NCBI GenBank assembly: GCA_964501655.1
Contig: CAZCTN010000004.1
Coordinates: 78,119 to 142,118, forward strand
DNA: 64,000 nt
Source: JAAYJK01 sp964501655
GTDB lineage: Bacteria > Bacillota > Syntrophomonadia > Syntrophomonadales > Syntrophomonadaceae
Direction: 5' to 3'
Part shown: positions 1 through 8,931 of the stretch, in pieces
How positions within the stretch are numbered: the stretch's first letter is position 1
Layout: each line of letters opens with the position of its first letter
Translations under genes and position numbers: made by a program
Notes under the pieces: generated by a model
Seen by the model: only the letters and a program-made list of their open reading frames with translations
Told to the model about the DNA's origin: nothing
Databases searched by the model: none

Positions 1-816
1 TGTGATCTGGAACCGGAAGTTATGAAACAACTGGGGATAAGCTCCATTGCTTTAAAAGTAAACATCAAGGGCCAGAGCTATCGTGACAGAGTAGATTTGT
101 CCCCGTCGCAATTCTACCAATTGATTAAAGAACCAGGAGTTATGCCTACCACTTCACAGGTTAATCCGGCTGAATTCGAGGAAGAATTCAGAAATATCCT
201 GCAGGAGGAAGACTGCGAGATAATCTATGCAGCCTTTTCTTCCGGGTTGAGCGGAACCTATCAATCCGCCTGTATAGCGCGTGATATGGTAGATCCGGCC
301 CGCATAACGGTAATAGATACGAAAAGCGCTTCTTTAGGATATGGATTAACTTTGGTCCGAGCAGCCCGGGCCATTGACGATGGTTTGAGTAAGGACCAGG
401 TTATTGCCGAGATAAAAGATAACCTGGCCAAAATGGAACATGTCTTTATTGTGGGAGACTTTGAGATGCTGAAAAGAGGCGGGCGGGTTAGTGCAACTTC
501 AGCATTTATCGGATCGCTGTTAAGTATCAAAGTTATAGCTGAAATCAAGGATGGCACAATTCATCCGGTGGAAAAGACAAAAGGGCTGAAAAAAGCCAAA
601 AAAAGGCTGCTGGAAGTAATGGCCCAACGAGGCGATAATCTGCCCGGGCAGCTGATAGGGATCAGTCATTCCAATGACTATGAAGGTGCGATTCTGATCA
701 AGGATATGATCGCTGAAAGATTTGGCTGCGACAAGTTTATGATTACCGAAATAGGTGCGGTGATAGGAGCCCACGTAGGCGCCGGTACTTACTCGGTATT
801 CTTCCTCGGCCAATAA
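1..816 (+). CDS. DegV family fatty-acid-binding protein, 5' truncated
   Basis: The reading frame is already open at base 1 and starts in the middle of the N-terminal signature: the first codons read C-D-L-E-P-E-V, the end of the family's VTDSTCDL motif. About ten residues are therefore missing upstream, and the ATG at 22 is internal. DegV proteins (PF02645) bind a long-chain fatty acid, and some (FakB) present it to the fatty acid kinase FakA. Visible family features are the TTSQVNP substrate-loop motif, SSGLSGTYQSA, and the C-terminal HVGAGTYSVFF. The stop is followed directly by a large hairpin at 817-883. A second DegV gene lies at 51391. The family assignment is firm; the ligand and partner are inferred from the family. 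Confidence 0.92.
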   Translation, partial: CDLEPEVMKQLGISSIALKVNIKGQSYRDRVDLSPSQFYQLIKEPGVMPTTSQVNPAEFEEEFRNILQEEDCEIIYAAFSSGLSGTYQSACIARDMVDPARITVIDTKSASLGYGLTLVRAARAIDDGLSKDQVIAEIKDNLAKMEHVFIVGDFEMLKRGGRVSATSAFIGSLLSIKVIAEIKDGTIHPVEKTKGLKKAKKRLLEVMAQRGDNLPGQLIGISHSNDYEGAILIKDMIAERFGCDKFMITEIGAVIGAHVGAGTYSVFFLGQ

Positions 817-883
817 CAGAAAACAAGGGGACGGTTCTTTTGTTTGCTGGAAGCAAACAAAAGAACCGTCCCCTTGTTTTCTG
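817..883. repeat. 67-bp perfect inverted repeat (REP-like / bidirectional terminator)
   Basis: Two 32-base arms (817-848 and 852-883) are exact reverse complements around a 3-base loop. The element occupies almost the whole space between a plus-strand stop at 816 and the convergent minus-strand stop at 889. The core GGGGAC...GTCCCC recurs in the palindromes at 19109-19159, 19274-19324 and 19392-19420. It would fold in RNA from either strand, so it can end both transcripts, but its length and recurrence resemble a dispersed palindromic repeat. Confidence 0.85.
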
Positions 884-888
884 GGGTT

Positions 889-1899
889 TTAGTAGTTTAG
901 GATTTGGTGGTAGAGAGCGATATAATCGTCGATCATGCGGTCCTGGCTGAACTTGCCTTCTACCCATTGGCGGCAGAAATGGCGATCCAGATTTGGGATC
1001 TGGGGTAAAACCCTGCATGCTTGCTCCACATCTGGGACCAGAAATCCGCTTTTTCCGTCATCGATTACTTCCGGCATGGAGCCTTTATTAAAAGCTACTA
1101 CCGGGGTTCCGCAGGCCATAGCTTCTATAACGCTCAAACCAAAGGGTTCATGGAAGTGGATAGGGTGGATCAAGGCCAAGGCATTGCCCATAAGCTGGTT
1201 GCGTTGGGCCGGGTTGGCTACTCCATAATAGATTATCTGTTCTCCATCAATAAATGGTGCCACCCGGGTATTATAGTATTCCCGGTCTTGGATTATCCCT
1301 GCTATTACGAGCCTGATACCGGATTGTCGGGATATTTCAATGGCTTCTGCAGTGCCCTTGTCCGCATGTATCCGTCCAAAATATAAAAGGTAGTCTCCGG
1401 CCTGCTCCTGGAAGTCAAATAGCTTCAGGTCAATGCCGTGATAGATGGTTCTGGCATAATGCAATTCTTCACTGCGATCAGCATTGCTGATGGACACGTA
1501 GTAGTTGCAGTCATTGTATTCCCGGTAGACAGGTATAATCTTGGGAGAAGAAAATCCATGAATGGTGGTTACTGTTGGAGTATCTACTAAACGGGTAAAT
1601 ACCAGGGGTAAAAAATCATAGTTATTGTGGATAATATCAAATTTTTCGGCTTGTTCAAATAAATGGGCAATATGCAGGGCTTCCCAAACTTTTGGATCTA
1701 TTTCCGGGTTTTCTTCGTAGGGGACCGGGCAAATGGATGCCAGTTGGGCCCGGGTTAAGGAGTCTCCGGTGGCAAATAGGGTTACATCCAGGCCCCTTTG
1801 AACCAATCCTTCCGCCAGCATGGATACTACCAGTTCCCAGGGGCCGTAATTTCGAGGCGGGGTCCTCCAGGCGATAGGAGATAATAAGGCTATTTTCAT
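889..1899 (-). CDS. Glycosyltransferase family 4 protein
   Basis: This 336-residue GT-B fold glycosyltransferase resembles GT4 retaining enzymes that transfer a sugar from an activated donor. The N-terminal half starts with the usual MKIALLSPIAW strand and a G-P-W-E acceptor-side loop. The C-terminal half has YFGRIHADKG and the donor-binding E-x7-E motif in EPFGLSVIEAMACGTPVVA (around residues 256-275). The length is typical of short GT4 enzymes. The ATG has an AAGGAG site 9 bases upstream. It stands alone, convergent with the DegV gene and divergent from the sigma-54 activator at 2112. Nothing nearby indicates its acceptor; a cell-surface polysaccharide or a storage sugar are both possible. 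Confidence 0.9.
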   Translation of the reverse strand: MKIALLSPIAWRTPPRNYGPWELVVSMLAEGLVQRGLDVTLFATGDSLTRAQLASICPVPYEENPEIDPKVWEALHIAHLFEQAEKFDIIHNNYDFLPLVFTRLVDTPTVTTIHGFSSPKIIPVYREYNDCNYYVSISNADRSEELHYARTIYHGIDLKLFDFQEQAGDYLLYFGRIHADKGTAEAIEISRQSGIRLVIAGIIQDREYYNTRVAPFIDGEQIIYYGVANPAQRNQLMGNALALIHPIHFHEPFGLSVIEAMACGTPVVAFNKGSMPEVIDDGKSGFLVPDVEQACRVLPQIPNLDRHFCRQWVEGKFSQDRMIDDYIALYHQILNY

Positions 1900-2111
1900 T
1901 GATCATGCTCCTTTTCCCTATAATCCTGTTCACTTGGGCAGCAGGCAAACTTTTTTGGGACCGTCCTTACAGGTATATTATAGGCTTTAACAACTATAAT
2001 ATACCATTTATCAGGAGTACCTGCTCCAGGGGAGCTGCAGGTCTGCGGGTTTATTCTCCTCTGATTTGTTGCTGGATTTGTGTTAAAATGAATCAAAAAA
2101 GGGGTATCTGA

Positions 2112-4205
2112 ATGCGGATTAGAGTTAGTGAGCTGATGAATTCCCATATGCTTTTTATGCAATGCCGGCATACTATTGCTGAGGCTGCCCGCCTTTTTGC
2201 GGAGAATGAAATTGCACTGGCCCTGCCGGTTCTAGACGAAGAGCATAATTTAATGGGTTTTATAAATCAGAAACAACTGATGGCAGCTCTGGCCCAGGGT
2301 ATGCTGCCTTCGGACTTAATCGCCCAGCTGGTTAATCCGGTTTTTGAAAGCCTGGATTATGACGATTACCTGCCCCTTATTCTAAAGGATAAATTCGAGT
2401 ATATTCCGATTTTCAAAAATGGTGAACTGGCGGGGATGCTCTATTATGAAGAGGTATATCATGCCATAGCAGAGAGGCTGTATGAGAAGCAGTTGGATAC
2501 AGAAGCCAGTATAGATGCGGTCTATAATCCGGTAATATCCATCGATAACCAGTACCGTATCGGTATTTTTAACAAAGCGGCAGCTAAACTTATGGGCATG
2601 TCGGCGGATGAGGTAAGGGGTTCCGATGCCCGGGATATACTGGCCGGTACCGGGGTACTGGAATCATTCATCAGCGGGTCTCATGCTCCGCTGCCCGCCA
2701 ACAAACTGGTTATAGCGGGAAGAAGTTTTTTGCCTTACCGCACTGATGTTAACCGGAATGATCGGACCATAGGAGCCATCCTGGTTTTGAGAGAAATATC
2801 GGAATTTGAGGAACTAGTAAAAGAATCCGAGTACACCAAGAAACTGAACCGGGAGCTGGATGCAATTATTGAGTCTTCCTTTGATGGTTTATATGTTACT
2901 GATGGACATGCCAACACCCTAATGTTGAACAAAGGTTTCGAACGAATTACTGGCATAATGGGATTTGAGTGTATAGGAAGAAATATGACCGACCTGGTCA
3001 AGGAAGGGGTATTCTCCCGTTCAGGTACCCTGCTGGCTCTGCAAAAAAGAGAGCGGGTCACCATTACTATCGTCCCTCGCAGCGGCAAAGAGGCGCTTAT
3101 CACCAGCAATCCTATTTTTGATGAAAAGGGTGATATTGTCATGGTGGTGACCAATGTTCGGGATATCACCGAGCTGAATGAACTTCAGCGGAGGCTGGAA
3201 CAGGTGGAAGGGCTGCGGGAGTTTTATAAGACCGAGCTGCAGCACCTGAAGATGCAAAGTTCCCAAAAGATGGTGGTCAAATCCCAAAAGATGAAGGAAC
3301 TGCTGAATATGGTAATGAGGGTAGCCAGGGTGGATTCTACTGTACTTATACAGGGCGAATCTGGGGTGGGAAAAGAACTGATAGCGGAAATAATCCATCA
3401 AAGCAGCAGCCGAAAGGAAGGGCCTTTTATCAAAGTCAACTGCGGGGCTATTCCCGAAAATCTGCTGGAATCTGAATTGTTCGGGTATGAAGAAGGGGCT
3501 TTTACCGGGGCCAGAAAAGCAGGCAAAATAGGACTATTTGAACTGTCCCATAACGGCATACTATTCCTGGACGAGATAGGTGAACTTCCCCTGGGCTTGC
3601 AGGTAAAACTACTGCGGGTGCTGCAAAATAAAGAGATAATAAGGGTGGGCGGGAGCAAACCATTTAAAGTGGATACCCGGATACTGGCCGGAACCAACCA
3701 GGATCTAATGGATATGGTCAACAAGCAAAAATTCCGTCTGGATCTTTATTATCGCTTAAATGTTATACCGGTAACGGTGCCCCCGTTAAGGGAGCGTAAT
3801 GAGGATACTACGGTGCTGGCCAATTATTTTCTGGCTTTGTTTAACCAGAAGTACGGTATGAACAAACGATTCCATAAGGAAGTTATTGATTGTTTTGTGG
3901 AATACAATTGGCCAGGTAATGTCAGGGAGTTGGAAAACCTGATCGAACGGCTGGTAGTCACCAGTAATGATACCATTGTCAAAACCATTGATCTCCCGGC
4001 AGCCATGAGCAGGGTATTCATGGAAAAAGATACGGAGAAAGGCCTGTGGCCATTAAAACAGGCAGTGGAAAATGCCGAAAGACAGCTGCTGGAAAAAGCA
4101 TTCAACCGCTATAAAACAACCTACCAAATTGCTCAGGTGCTGGAAGTCAACCAATCCACGGTGGTCAGAAAAGCAGCAAAATATGGTATAAGACCTAGAA
4201 ATTAA
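2112..4205 (+). CDS. Sigma-54-dependent transcriptional activator, CBS-PAS-PAS-AAA+-HTH
   Basis: A 697-residue enhancer-binding protein. Residues 1-125 look like a pair of CBS domains, followed by two PAS domains (about 135-235 and 250-360), an AAA+ domain with Walker A GESGVGKE (about 415), the sigma-54 contact loop GAFTGA (about 462) and Walker B LFLDEIGELPL, and a C-terminal helix-turn-helix ending QSTVVRKAAKYGI of the TyrR/RocR style. CBS pairs commonly bind adenosyl ligands such as AMP or ATP, so the input may report energy or CoA-nucleotide state (inference). The start has AAAAGGGG 7 bases upstream. It is convergent with acd-thl, whose promoter region at 7870-8073 has a sigma-54 promoter and three palindromes, making this the likely activator of those genes. 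Confidence 0.93.
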   Translation: MRIRVSELMNSHMLFMQCRHTIAEAARLFAENEIALALPVLDEEHNLMGFINQKQLMAALAQGMLPSDLIAQLVNPVFESLDYDDYLPLILKDKFEYIPIFKNGELAGMLYYEEVYHAIAERLYEKQLDTEASIDAVYNPVISIDNQYRIGIFNKAAAKLMGMSADEVRGSDARDILAGTGVLESFISGSHAPLPANKLVIAGRSFLPYRTDVNRNDRTIGAILVLREISEFEELVKESEYTKKLNRELDAIIESSFDGLYVTDGHANTLMLNKGFERITGIMGFECIGRNMTDLVKEGVFSRSGTLLALQKRERVTITIVPRSGKEALITSNPIFDEKGDIVMVVTNVRDITELNELQRRLEQVEGLREFYKTELQHLKMQSSQKMVVKSQKMKELLNMVMRVARVDSTVLIQGESGVGKELIAEIIHQSSSRKEGPFIKVNCGAIPENLLESELFGYEEGAFTGARKAGKIGLFELSHNGILFLDEIGELPLGLQVKLLRVLQNKEIIRVGGSKPFKVDTRILAGTNQDLMDMVNKQKFRLDLYYRLNVIPVTVPPLRERNEDTTVLANYFLALFNQKYGMNKRFHKEVIDCFVEYNWPGNVRELENLIERLVVTSNDTIVKTIDLPAAMSRVFMEKDTEKGLWPLKQAVENAERQLLEKAFNRYKTTYQIAQVLEVNQSTVVRKAAKYGIRPRN

Positions 4206-4225
4206 TACCAGACTTTTAGAAAGAT

Positions 4226-4254
4226 TGACGGCAGGCAGGGGGTGCCTGCCGTCA
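4226..4254. repeat. Perfect 12-bp stem-loop downstream of the sigma-54 activator gene
   Basis: TGACGGCAGGCA at 4226-4237 pairs exactly with 4243-4254 around a GGGGG loop. It lies 20 bases after the activator stop and lacks a following T tract, so it is more likely an mRNA 3'-end stabilising hairpin or part of a compound terminator with the next hairpin. Confidence 0.6.
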
Positions 4255-4274
4255 GGGGGAATAATATTCTCAGG

Positions 4275-4340
4275 TTTCCAGCTGAACCTGTCGTGGTGAG
4301 TGGTATGACAGGTTAAACAGCTGGAAATTCTTTATTTTTA
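4275..4340 (+). terminator. Rho-independent terminator of the sigma-54 activator gene
   Basis: The arm at 4275-4292 pairs with 4307-4327 (one 3-base bulge), joining TTTCCAGCTG with CAGCTGGAAA, and is followed by TTCTTTATTTTTA. It separates the activator from the convergent acyl-CoA dehydrogenase gene, whose stop is at 4404. Confidence 0.7.
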
Positions 4341-4403
4341 TGAGGGTTATTTTTGACGCAACTGTGATAGATAGCTATTTACCGATAGTTATCCCATCAT
4401 TTT

Positions 4404-6233
4404 TTACAAATATCCTTCTTCAGGCAGATCAATACAGCTGGTGTCAGGTCTCTGCATGGCTTTCAGGGTTGAATGGACTTCGGGAACCACGTTCATTACA
4501 AAGAACTTGGAAGTGGCTATTTTGCTCTTGTAGAAGTTGGCATCGTAGTGGTCTTCCCCTACTTCCGCCAGCTTCTGGGCAGCTAGTATGCCTTGCTCAA
4601 GCATCATCTTGCCGCAGATCACTTTTGAGGCCGCATGCAGCATTCGGGTGGCATACAGCTGTTTCATTTGCTTGTTATTGACAGACCAGTCAGCATTCAG
4701 ATCCATAATGGCCTGGAAGGAGGTGAAGGCTTCGCCCAGTGTATCAAATTCAGCCTCGAATCCTGGAGTCTTTTTGGCGATTAAGTCGGCAATTTCACTC
4801 ATCCATAATTTGAACGGTTCGCCGCCCTTCATGGTAAACTTCCGTCCGGTGAAGTCCTGCCCATGCATGAAGTTGGTGCCTTCCCAGATGGAATAGATTT
4901 TGCAATCCCTGGCCAGAGAGGCTGGGGCATATTCTTCCATGAAGCCGTAGCCGCCGTGTACCTGCATGGCTTCCGCACACATTATCCATGCCATATCGGA
5001 TATAAAGGCCTTGGCCAGCGGATTTTGAATCATAAAGAAGTCTTCGGCCAGTTCCCTTTCTTCCTCGGTGGGAGCTTCTTTGGATAGGTCTATATAGTAG
5101 TAGGATGAATAGACCAACGCCCGGCAGGCTTCCATCATGGACTTCTGCAGCATCAGCATGCGGCGGACGTCTTCATGCTCGATGATCCGGACTTTCGGAC
5201 CCTTGGGATCAGTGGACTTGGCGCTCTGCACGCGAACCTTGGCATAATCCAGGGCTGAGTAGTAGGCAGCACCAAATGCGCCCAAAGAGAATATACCGGT
5301 GTTGATACGCTCTTCGTTCATCATCTGGAACATCTGGGCCATACCTTTGGCGCGGGGGCCTTCAGGATCAGGTCCGATCATCCAGCCATAGCATTCGTTG
5401 TTTTCGCCAAAGGCTAGGGCGCAGGTAGCAGAACCGTGGATGCCCAGCTTGTGTTCAATACCGGTGGTGGTTACGTCATTCCATTTACCCACAGAGCCAT
5501 CTTCGTTGACCCAGAATTTGGGAACAACCAAGCAACAAATGCCGGCAGTGCCATCTGCGGCGTCGGGGTGTTTAGCCAGTACCAGATGGATGATGTTCTC
5601 GACTCCATCCCAATCGCCAGTAGTGATAAAACACTTCTGGCCTTTAATCTTCCATAGGCCAGGGGTGTCGGTGGGGAAGCACTTGGTAAGAATGGAGCCC
5701 ACATCGGAACCAGCGCCCGGCTCGGTTAGACACATGGAGCCGCCCCATTCGCCGGAGTACATCTTGGGCAGGAAACGTTCCTGCAACTCGGGCTGGAGAT
5801 TATACTGCAGTACGGTGGTAGCACCCTGAGTAAGGCACCAGAGCATTACTATCGCCGGGGATGCGGCAGTCTGCATTTCCAGAATCGGAGCATACCAATA
5901 CAGAGGCATGCGGCCTTCCACCTGGCGGTCGCCAAAACCGGGGCCCATACCGGCTTCAATAACTGTGTTATATACAGTTTTGAAGCTGTCAGGGCTGATA
6001 ACTGCCCTTTCATTACCGCCCACATGTTTCATCCCAATTTCATCGGAGTCTTTGTTGGCCGGACAGATTACATCACGGCAGATTTTGAAATTAACATCGC
6101 AGATAGCATCAAAGTCGTCGGGTCCATAGTAATCTTTGTAAGCATCCAGGGACAAGACCTTGTCGATGTTAAGCCATTCTTTTATCTGGAACTTAATGTC
6201 TCGGGTTTGATACAAGAAATTATTATGCGGCAT
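4404..6233 (-). CDS. Acyl-CoA dehydrogenase, long (about 600-residue) DmdC-like type
   Basis: This 609-residue FAD enzyme would oxidise an acyl-CoA to the trans-2-enoyl-CoA, the first step of beta-oxidation (butyryl-CoA to crotonyl-CoA if this is a butyrate oxidiser). The N-terminal and middle domains show the family signature CLTEPGAGSDVGS and FITTGDWDG. The catalytic glutamate region is IYSIWEGTNFMHGQDF (about residue 447), followed by the extra C-terminal domain that makes this type longer than the usual 380-residue enzymes. An AGGAGGAGG site precedes the ATG. It lies 154 bases downstream of the thiolase gene on the same strand; I see no promoter between them, so both probably depend on the sigma-54 promoter at 7870-7885. 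No electron-transfer flavoprotein genes are in the window. Confidence 0.93.
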   Translation of the reverse strand: MPHNNFLYQTRDIKFQIKEWLNIDKVLSLDAYKDYYGPDDFDAICDVNFKICRDVICPANKDSDEIGMKHVGGNERAVISPDSFKTVYNTVIEAGMGPGFGDRQVEGRMPLYWYAPILEMQTAASPAIVMLWCLTQGATTVLQYNLQPELQERFLPKMYSGEWGGSMCLTEPGAGSDVGSILTKCFPTDTPGLWKIKGQKCFITTGDWDGVENIIHLVLAKHPDAADGTAGICCLVVPKFWVNEDGSVGKWNDVTTTGIEHKLGIHGSATCALAFGENNECYGWMIGPDPEGPRAKGMAQMFQMMNEERINTGIFSLGAFGAAYYSALDYAKVRVQSAKSTDPKGPKVRIIEHEDVRRMLMLQKSMMEACRALVYSSYYYIDLSKEAPTEEERELAEDFFMIQNPLAKAFISDMAWIMCAEAMQVHGGYGFMEEYAPASLARDCKIYSIWEGTNFMHGQDFTGRKFTMKGGEPFKLWMSEIADLIAKKTPGFEAEFDTLGEAFTSFQAIMDLNADWSVNNKQMKQLYATRMLHAASKVICGKMMLEQGILAAQKLAEVGEDHYDANFYKSKIATSKFFVMNVVPEVHSTLKAMQRPDTSCIDLPEEGYL

Positions 6234-6295
6234 TAGAAATTCCTCCTCCTATTTTTTCTTTATATTAACAATGCAAGGACTGCTTTGTTGAACGG

Positions 6296-6338
6296 GTTGG
6301 CTAGATTCCGATCAGGGTGGCCATCCGTATTAGCCAAC
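6296..6338. repeat. Stem-loop in the thl-acd intergenic gap
   Basis: GTTGGCTA at 6296-6303 pairs with TAGCCAAC at 6331-6338 with a 27-base loop that holds a second small inverted repeat. It lies between thiolase and acyl-CoA dehydrogenase, where a processing or partial termination site could set their relative expression. There is no T tract and the role is unproven. Confidence 0.4.
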
Positions 6339-6387
6339 TTGAAGCAGCAACCGAAGATACAGGTTTCATTATATCTTCACCACGCTG

Positions 6388-7578
6388 TTAGAGCATTTCA
6401 AATATGGTGGTACAGCCCATCCCTCCTCCTATGCAAAGAGTGGCCAATCCGGTTTTAAGATTGCGCTTCTGCATTTCATAGAGCAGGGTTACGATGATCC
6501 GGGCTCCTGAGCAGCCAATGGGATGTCCCAGGGCGATAGCCCCTCCATTCACATTGACTTTCTCCATCTTGTCCGCCCATCCGCAGTCTCTGGCTACTGC
6601 CAGGGACTGAGAAGCAAAGGCTTCATTGGCTTCGATTAGGTCAATATCATCTATGGTCATACCAGCTTTAGCCAGAGCCTTCTTGGTTGCAGGTATGGGT
6701 CCTATTCCCATTACGGAAGGATCTACTCCGCCGGAAGCATAGCTGATGATTTTGGCCATGGGTTTGATGCCCAGTTCATCAGCTTTTTCTTTGGACATGA
6801 CGATCATAGCGGCTGCACCGTCATTTATTCCAGAGGATGATCCGGCGGTAACAGTTCCACCTTTTTTGAAGGCTGGAGCCAGTTTAGCCATTTGCTCGCG
6901 AGTTGCCATGCGGGGATGTTCATCGGTGTCAAATATGGTTTCGCCTTTCCTGGTTTTAATAACTACCGGGACTATCTCATCTTTGAACTTGCCTGCAGCA
7001 ATGGCCTCGGCTGTTCTGACCTGACTGGTATAACCGAAATCGTCCTGTGCTTCACGGGTCAAACCATATTGCTCTACCACATTTTCAGCAGTAATGCCCA
7101 TATGATAGCCATTAAATATTTCCCACAGTCCGTCATAAACCATGCCATCTATGAGATCTCCTTTTACCATGTTCATCCTGTAACCCCAGCGGGCATTGGG
7201 CAGGTAATAGGAATGAGCGCTCATATTCTCCATTCCTCCGGCCAGGATAACTTCCGCATCTCCAGCCTTGATAATCTGAGCGGCCAGTTGAACCGCTCTC
7301 ATCCCTGAAGCGCATACTTTGTTTATGGTAAAGGCAGTCGTTTCTTTGGGTATACCCGCATGTATCATGGACTGTCGGGCTACATTCTGGCCCAGTCCGC
7401 CCTGCAGAACACAGCCAAAGATTACCTCTTCAATCTGTTCCGGCTGGATTCCAGCCCTCTTCATAGCTTCCACCATAACAAGTCTGCCCAGCTCTATGGT
7501 TTTGGTATCTTTCAGAGTGCCTCCGAATGTACCTATTGGTGTACGGCACAGACCGGCAACAACTACTTCTTTTGACAC
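6388..7578 (-). CDS. Acetyl-CoA acetyltransferase (thiolase)
   Basis: A 396-residue thiolase that interconverts two acetyl-CoA and acetoacetyl-CoA plus CoA; in a butyrate oxidiser it runs in the cleavage direction. I place the start at the GTG at 7578 because AGAGGTGG lies 7 bases upstream; this also puts the nucleophilic cysteine at Cys89 (KVCASGMRA), the position seen in biosynthetic thiolases. The other catalytic motifs, GHPIGCSGAR and the C-terminal LCIGGGMG, are intact. An upstream in-frame TTG at 7602 has no ribosome site. The gene is first behind the sigma-54 promoter at 7870-7885 and is followed by acyl-CoA dehydrogenase. Confidence 0.95.
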   Translation of the reverse strand: MSKEVVVAGLCRTPIGTFGGTLKDTKTIELGRLVMVEAMKRAGIQPEQIEEVIFGCVLQGGLGQNVARQSMIHAGIPKETTAFTINKVCASGMRAVQLAAQIIKAGDAEVILAGGMENMSAHSYYLPNARWGYRMNMVKGDLIDGMVYDGLWEIFNGYHMGITAENVVEQYGLTREAQDDFGYTSQVRTAEAIAAGKFKDEIVPVVIKTRKGETIFDTDEHPRMATREQMAKLAPAFKKGGTVTAGSSSGINDGAAAMIVMSKEKADELGIKPMAKIISYASGGVDPSVMGIGPIPATKKALAKAGMTIDDIDLIEANEAFASQSLAVARDCGWADKMEKVNVNGGAIALGHPIGCSGARIIVTLLYEMQKRNLKTGLATLCIGGGMGCTTIFEML

Positions 7579-7869
7579 TATTTGTCCACCTCTCTTTCTC
7601 AATAATAAAACATAACCCCTGTTTGGCTGAATGATGGTCTGAAAGGCATCCTTTCAGCCAGAAAAACACACTATCCCCCCTTTAAAAGTATTTATTTTTC
7701 TAGTGAAATCAACTACTCCCGAGCATACATCATGACATTAACCTTGGCATAAAAAAACCTGCGGCTAAACCGGTGCAGAGTTTCATCTGCTGGGTATAAC
7801 TAATTCAATATGTTGGGTTGGTTATGGTTGTATAAGGAGCAGCTATCTATATTCTCTAAAAAAGAAACA

Positions 7870-7885
7870 TGCAATATACATGCCA
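7870..7885 (-). promoter_or_regulatory. Sigma-54 (-24/-12) promoter of thl-acd
   Basis: On the minus strand the sequence is TGGCATGTATATTGCA, which fits TGGCAC-N5-TTGCA with the essential GG and GC ten bases apart. It lies about 290 bases upstream of the thiolase GTG and points toward it, leaving a long leader. The three palindromes at 7955-8073 sit where activator sites for sigma-54 promoters are expected. The match is seen directly; activity is inferred. Confidence 0.78.
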
Positions 7886-7954
7886 GCTTGTGGCAATTGG
7901 AATGGCCGTAAAAATGGGGTTTTGGCCAGTATTCTGGCCTGATCTAAAAAGATA

Positions 7955-8073
7955 AATGCATAAAAGCATTAAGATTAAATGCACAAACGCATTATGCCCA
8001 AAACGGTGCTTTTGTATGAGGATTTGAATAGATCAACGGTAAAATATACAAAGAATTAATGCGATAGTGCATT
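7955..8073. promoter_or_regulatory. Three AATGC-N6-GCATT activator-site candidates (UAS)
   Basis: Exact copies of the dyad AATGC-N6-GCATT occur at 7955-7970, 7978-7993 and 8058-8073, with different spacer bases in each. The first two are 23 bp apart (about two helical turns). All lie roughly 100-200 bp upstream of the presumed start of the sigma-54 transcript. This is the arrangement expected for an enhancer-binding protein, most simply the product of the gene at 2112. Apart from this and the promoter I see nothing else in 7579-8236. Confidence 0.75.
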
Positions 8074-8236
8074 GAAAAAAGGTTGGGATTAAGTGTATTT
8101 TAATTATACTTGAAATTTCCTGGGAATAATACAGCAAATTTCCATAATGCATGGCTCCGGAATCATTTTATAGGGACTTTCATTTGCATGGATTTTAAGG
8201 TACCCTGAGATTATAAAAAAGTCAGGAGCTGGAATA

Positions 8237-8896
8237 TTGTTCCCACTACGAGATAGCACCCCCAGCAGATCTTTTCCGGTTATAACTGTGGCAATAATAA
8301 TCATCAATCTGCTGATATTTATACTGGAATTAGCTGCCGGGCCTCAACTTATAACTGAGTTCGTTTACGTATTCGGATTAGTGCCGGCTTATATCAACGA
8401 GAATACATCACTGACCGGGTATTACCCACTGCTGACTTCCATGTTTTTACACGGAGGCTGGATGCACCTGGTGGGCAACATGTGGATCTTATGGTTGTTC
8501 GGCGACAATGTTGAAGATCATATGGGATCAGCCCGCTATCTGTTGTTTTACCTGATATGCGGTGTAGCTGCGGGACTTTCTCATTTTGCCATCAACCCCC
8601 TGTCTGATATCCCGGTAGTTGGAGCTTCAGGCGCAGTGGCCGGGGTAATGGGGGCCTATTTTTTGATGTTTAAACACGCCAAGATCCTTACCTTTATACC
8701 GCCCATTTTTTTATTAAACCTGCCCGCCTGGATTTACCTCGGTTTTTGGGGTTTGAGTCAGCTTTACTGCGGTACTGCCGATATTATTTCCGCCAATACC
8801 TGCGGGTCCATTGCGTTTTGGGCTCATATAGGGGGGTTTGCAGCCGGTATGGTTTTGTACCGCCTGTTTCTGCGCGATGAACCCGGCTCCGTGTAA
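8237..8896 (+). CDS. Rhomboid family intramembrane serine protease
   Basis: A 219-residue membrane protein with about six hydrophobic segments. The catalytic serine is in GASGAVAG (around residue 133) and the catalytic histidine in HIGGFAAG near the C-terminus. The conserved loop-1 region HGGWMHLVGNMWILWLFG is also present. Rhomboids cut single-pass membrane proteins within the bilayer; the substrate here is unknown. The TTG start has AGGAG 8 bases upstream. It is transcribed away from the thl control region and is convergent with the gene ending at 8932. Confidence 0.93.
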   Translation: MFPLRDSTPSRSFPVITVAIIIINLLIFILELAAGPQLITEFVYVFGLVPAYINENTSLTGYYPLLTSMFLHGGWMHLVGNMWILWLFGDNVEDHMGSARYLLFYLICGVAAGLSHFAINPLSDIPVVGASGAVAGVMGAYFLMFKHAKILTFIPPIFLLNLPAWIYLGFWGLSQLYCGTADIISANTCGSIAFWAHIGGFAAGMVLYRLFLRDEPGSV

Positions 8897-8931
8897 GTCG
8901 TCCGGGATAGATCCCTCTAGACCTCCGATGT

